Source: Chitinophagaceae bacterium (GTDB lineage: Bacteria; Bacteroidota; Bacteroidia; Chitinophagales; Chitinophagaceae). Taken from it: a DNA stretch of 46,146 nucleotides. The notes beneath the pieces were generated by a model. The model worked only from the letters and a program-made list of their open reading frames with translations, made no database searches and was not told where the DNA came from. Of the stretch, positions 44,505 to 46,146 are shown in pieces. Position 1 is the stretch's first letter. Every line of letters begins with the position of its first letter. A program made the translations under genes and the position numbers. Location of the stretch: assembly GCA_016786845.1 (NCBI GenBank), contig JAEUVB010000001.1:1-46146 (forward strand). The letters are read 5' to 3'.

Positions 44505-44563
44505 CACTACTAATGGTTGTAAAAACACTACTTTCAGTAGTTTAATGACCACTAAAGGTTGTT
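44505..44563. promoter_or_regulatory. Candidate operator region: palindrome and direct repeats
   Basis: A perfect palindrome ACTACT-TTC-AGTAGT lies at 44527-44541. It is flanked by CCACTACTAATGGTTGT on the left and CCACTAAAGGTTGT on the right, two imperfect direct repeats. It begins about 30 bp upstream of the -33 element of the HTH gene and may be its operator. Confidence 0.45.
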
Positions 44564-44896
44564 ATTGACATTTTTGAATTTCATCGGTCTGTTTTTTCGA
44601 AACATACTTTATTTCGTCATGGTATTTTGTTACGTGCTAATTCATTTGAAATCCCGGATCAAAGCAATTGACATCTTCTTGCCTACCATAATAACATTTA
44701 AATTGAGGTCAACATTAGAAAACCATCCCTGGAATAGCTTTTATAACCTCTTTTCTATCTTCAGACATTGGCACTAAGTTCAAACATGTTATCTTTATAT
44801 TCACTTTTTCTAATTAAAAAAAGAATACACGCATATCATAAACGTATCCCGGAATTTATTTTAAATGCTAAACGCTCATTTTTATCCACGACCAAA
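44564..44896. other. Intergenic region without a supported gene
   Basis: AT-rich. Short open frames at 44559-44777 and from 44768 have no recognisable protein features and are not accepted. No complete -33/-7 promoter for the next gene was found; the closest is TATCTTTA at 44790-44797. Confidence 0.5.
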
Positions 44897-45373
44897 ATGA
44901 AAGGACTTTTCACATTAATCTTTTTGTTTCCGTTTTGTGTATTTGGACAATCAACAAAAATTCCGACAAAAGCAGTCCTCACAAAAACCTATTCTCAAGC
45001 AATAGCAGACTTCATCAAAGCGGCAAATAAGAAGAACAAAGTAAATTTCGATACACTGTTCTTTGGAAATCGCAAAGTCGGCGATCCCGAGAACGACTTT
45101 CCGGATATAGCATTACCCAAGACCATTGAAAAAACACAGATAAGACTGATTTCGCCGGAGGCAGGTGTCATATCACAAAATGAACGAAAGTCTCGCATAT
45201 ATATTAACATGATGGGATGGGTTGACCAAGAAAAAGCTGATTTTGTCTTTTTTGTTTTTTCAAATGGCTTTGAGCATCAATACGACTACTTTATAAATTA
45301 TAAATATAATTCTAAGCGAAAGGAATATGAGTTAGTGAAATTAAAAGTCACAGTTCCACCTTTTGACAAGTGA
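44897..45373 (+). CDS. Small secreted protein, function unknown
   Basis: A 158-residue protein starting MKGLFTLIFLFPFCVFGQ, a signal peptide, followed by a compact domain (FIKAANKKNKVNFDTLFFG, FPDIALPKTIEKTQIRL, RIYINMMGWVDQEKADFVFF). No cysteine motif or known family is recognised; the last part looks like a mixed alpha/beta fold. The ATG at 44897 was chosen because the upstream in-frame ATG (44768) would place 43 residues before the signal peptide. The region around it is AT-rich compared with the core genes to the left, which would fit more recently acquired DNA. Confidence 0.6.
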   Translation: MKGLFTLIFLFPFCVFGQSTKIPTKAVLTKTYSQAIADFIKAANKKNKVNFDTLFFGNRKVGDPENDFPDIALPKTIEKTQIRLISPEAGVISQNERKSRIYINMMGWVDQEKADFVFFVFSNGFEHQYDYFINYKYNSKRKEYELVKLKVTVPPFDK

Positions 45374-45605
45374 GCATAAAAATCGAACGACATAACCAGG
45401 ATTTGATTTTTTTGCACGGCAATAGGATCAATGGACGATACATCTAAATTACCTGTGAATAAACATGAATGCCTCAACTCATTTTACGTGATGTATTGAA
45501 TCTGACCTCTTCATTTTCTTCACTTTAGTTAACATTTAAAAGTAATTTTCTAAAGCTAAATAAGACCAAAAACCTCGTAAAGGCTCATTCTTAACCATTC
45601 AAGTC
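45374..45605. other. Short AT-rich spacer before the right-hand array
   Basis: No gene or promoter found. TCTGACCTCTTC at 45501-45512 resembles TCTGACCCCTCC at 46004-46015, on the other side of the array (10 of 12 identical). Confidence 0.4.
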
Positions 45606-45899
45606 ATGTTTTGGTCAGTTGGAAATCGGCTCTTGTCCGTTCGGAACCGGTTCTTGCCCATTCGGAACCGGCTCTTTTCCGCTCGGAATCGGTTCTTGCC
45701 CGCTCGGAACCTGCTCTTGTCCGCTCGGAACCGGCTCTTGCCAGATTGGAACCGGCTCTTATCCGTTCGGAACCTGCTCATGTCTGTTGGGAATCGGTTT
45801 TTGCCTGTTAGGAATGGGTTCTTGTCTGCTGGGAACCGGTTCATGGCTAGCCAGAATCAGCTCTTGTCTACCCGGCACCGGCTCTTGTCTGCCGAAGTT
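45606..45899. repeat. 21-bp tandem array, about 14 units
   Basis: Units of consensus CGGCTCTTGTCCGCTCGGAAC repeat at exactly 21 bp; 12 are clear, and the first (45606) and last (45879) are degenerate. Units are more diverged than in the 17871 array, but no indel breaks the register. Several frames on both strands are open with seven-residue repeats (such as RNRFLSA), yet substitutions fall at many positions and no start signal or promoter is present, so coding is not claimed. Total length, 294 bp, equals that of the 17871-18164 array. Confidence 0.9.
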
Positions 45900-46146
45900 T
45901 TGCGAAAATGCATGATAGTAACATCTTACCATGTATTAAAGCCTGTTCCCACGACCAACCATGATACATCTGACAGCTTAGATTCGATAGGGGATTGCGA
46001 GGATCTGACCCCTCCTAAAATTACTTGACACTTTTCGGGGTTAAATTAATAATTGCTTGTCAAGGTATTTTGTTGTTCGGAATACAAGTTTACAGCTTTT
46101 TTGTTTAACCCTAATGGTGATCATCATGGTCACTGTTATTACTAGT
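45900..46146. other. Right-edge non-coding region with short inverted repeats
   Basis: CTTGACA (46024-46030) and TGTCAAG (46058-46064) are 7-bp inverted arms 27 bp apart. Near the edge GTGA(TCATCATGG)TCAC is a second small dyad. TCTGACCCCTCC at 46004 has a partner at 45501. These could be ends of a decayed insertion element, but no transposase remnant is visible. Confidence 0.35.

Noticed and set aside
44559..44777. 72-codon open frame upstream of the small secreted protein
   Set aside because: No promoter, no family resemblance and AT-rich low-information sequence.
45599..46028. Open frames with repeats over the 45606 array, on both strands
   Set aside because: Same reason: period-driven open frames, heavy substitution at all codon positions and no start signals.

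Overview
The window looks like a chromosomal segment of a Bacteroidota bacterium, probably from the Chitinophagales/Sphingobacteriales side. The grounds are: several start regions carrying the Bacteroidota -7 box TAnnTTTG instead of Shine-Dalgarno sites; an LpxC-FabZ fusion; PorX, the response regulator of the type IX secretion system (T9SS); several secreted proteins with T9SS-type C-terminal sorting domains; GLPGLI, DUF4292, DUF4476 and DUF2723 proteins; and a HmuY-like lipoprotein. No rRNA, CRISPR array, intact insertion sequence or phage module is visible.

Layout. 1-532: a possible partial gene at the left edge, a perfect 7-bp tandem array and an unexplained GC-rich island. 533-2872 (-): polyprenyl diphosphate synthase then kynurenine 3-monooxygenase. 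2987-4723 (+): an OmpA-like protein with calcium-binding (TSP3-like) repeats. 4858-5886 (-): radical SAM/SPASM protein. 6035-11065 (+): outer-membrane beta-barrel protein, GLPGLI protein and a secreted protein with a highly charged linker. 11072-14758 (-): HD phosphohydrolase, lpxD and lpxC-fabZ, the lipid A module without a following lpxA. 14913-17339 (+): porX and a Rossmann/DUF2520 protein. 17340-18164: non-coding, with a repeated palindromic element, a long imperfect inverted repeat and a 14 x 21-bp tandem array. 18313-20230 (+): transglutaminase-like lipoprotein and an overlapping HEPN/MNT (HepT-MntA type) toxin-antitoxin pair. 20271-26065 (-): a compact six-gene run (nucleoside phosphorylase, dapF, dut, sugar nucleotidyltransferase, TPR lipoprotein, DUF4292 lipoprotein).

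26141-29328 (+): tRNA-Cys, HmuY-like lipoprotein, cysteine desulfurase, tRNA-Gln, and a four-helix-bundle gene bracketed by two almost identical 67-bp terminator-like repeats. 29436-31583: two secreted proteins facing each other. 31645-36182 (-): DUF2723 membrane glycosyltransferase, biotin-carrier protein and DUF4476 protein in a tight run. 36278-43328: RidA-like protein, T9SS cargo, TonB-dependent receptor, AmpG-like transporter and a second T9SS cargo. 43534-46146: a helix-turn-helix/pentapeptide-repeat fusion with a promoter and palindrome upstream, a small secreted protein, and a second 14 x 21-bp array near the right edge.

Most genes are core housekeeping or envelope genes: lipid A, diaminopimelate, dUTP, isoprenoid, lipoproteins, and T9SS control with its cargo. 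The unusual content is largely non-coding: three tandem arrays whose periods are all multiples of seven, the duplicated 67-bp hairpin around the four-helix gene, the palindromic and inverted repeats beside the second array, and -7 boxes so close to start codons that very short 5' leaders are implied. All functional calls come from reading the sequence; no database search was run.
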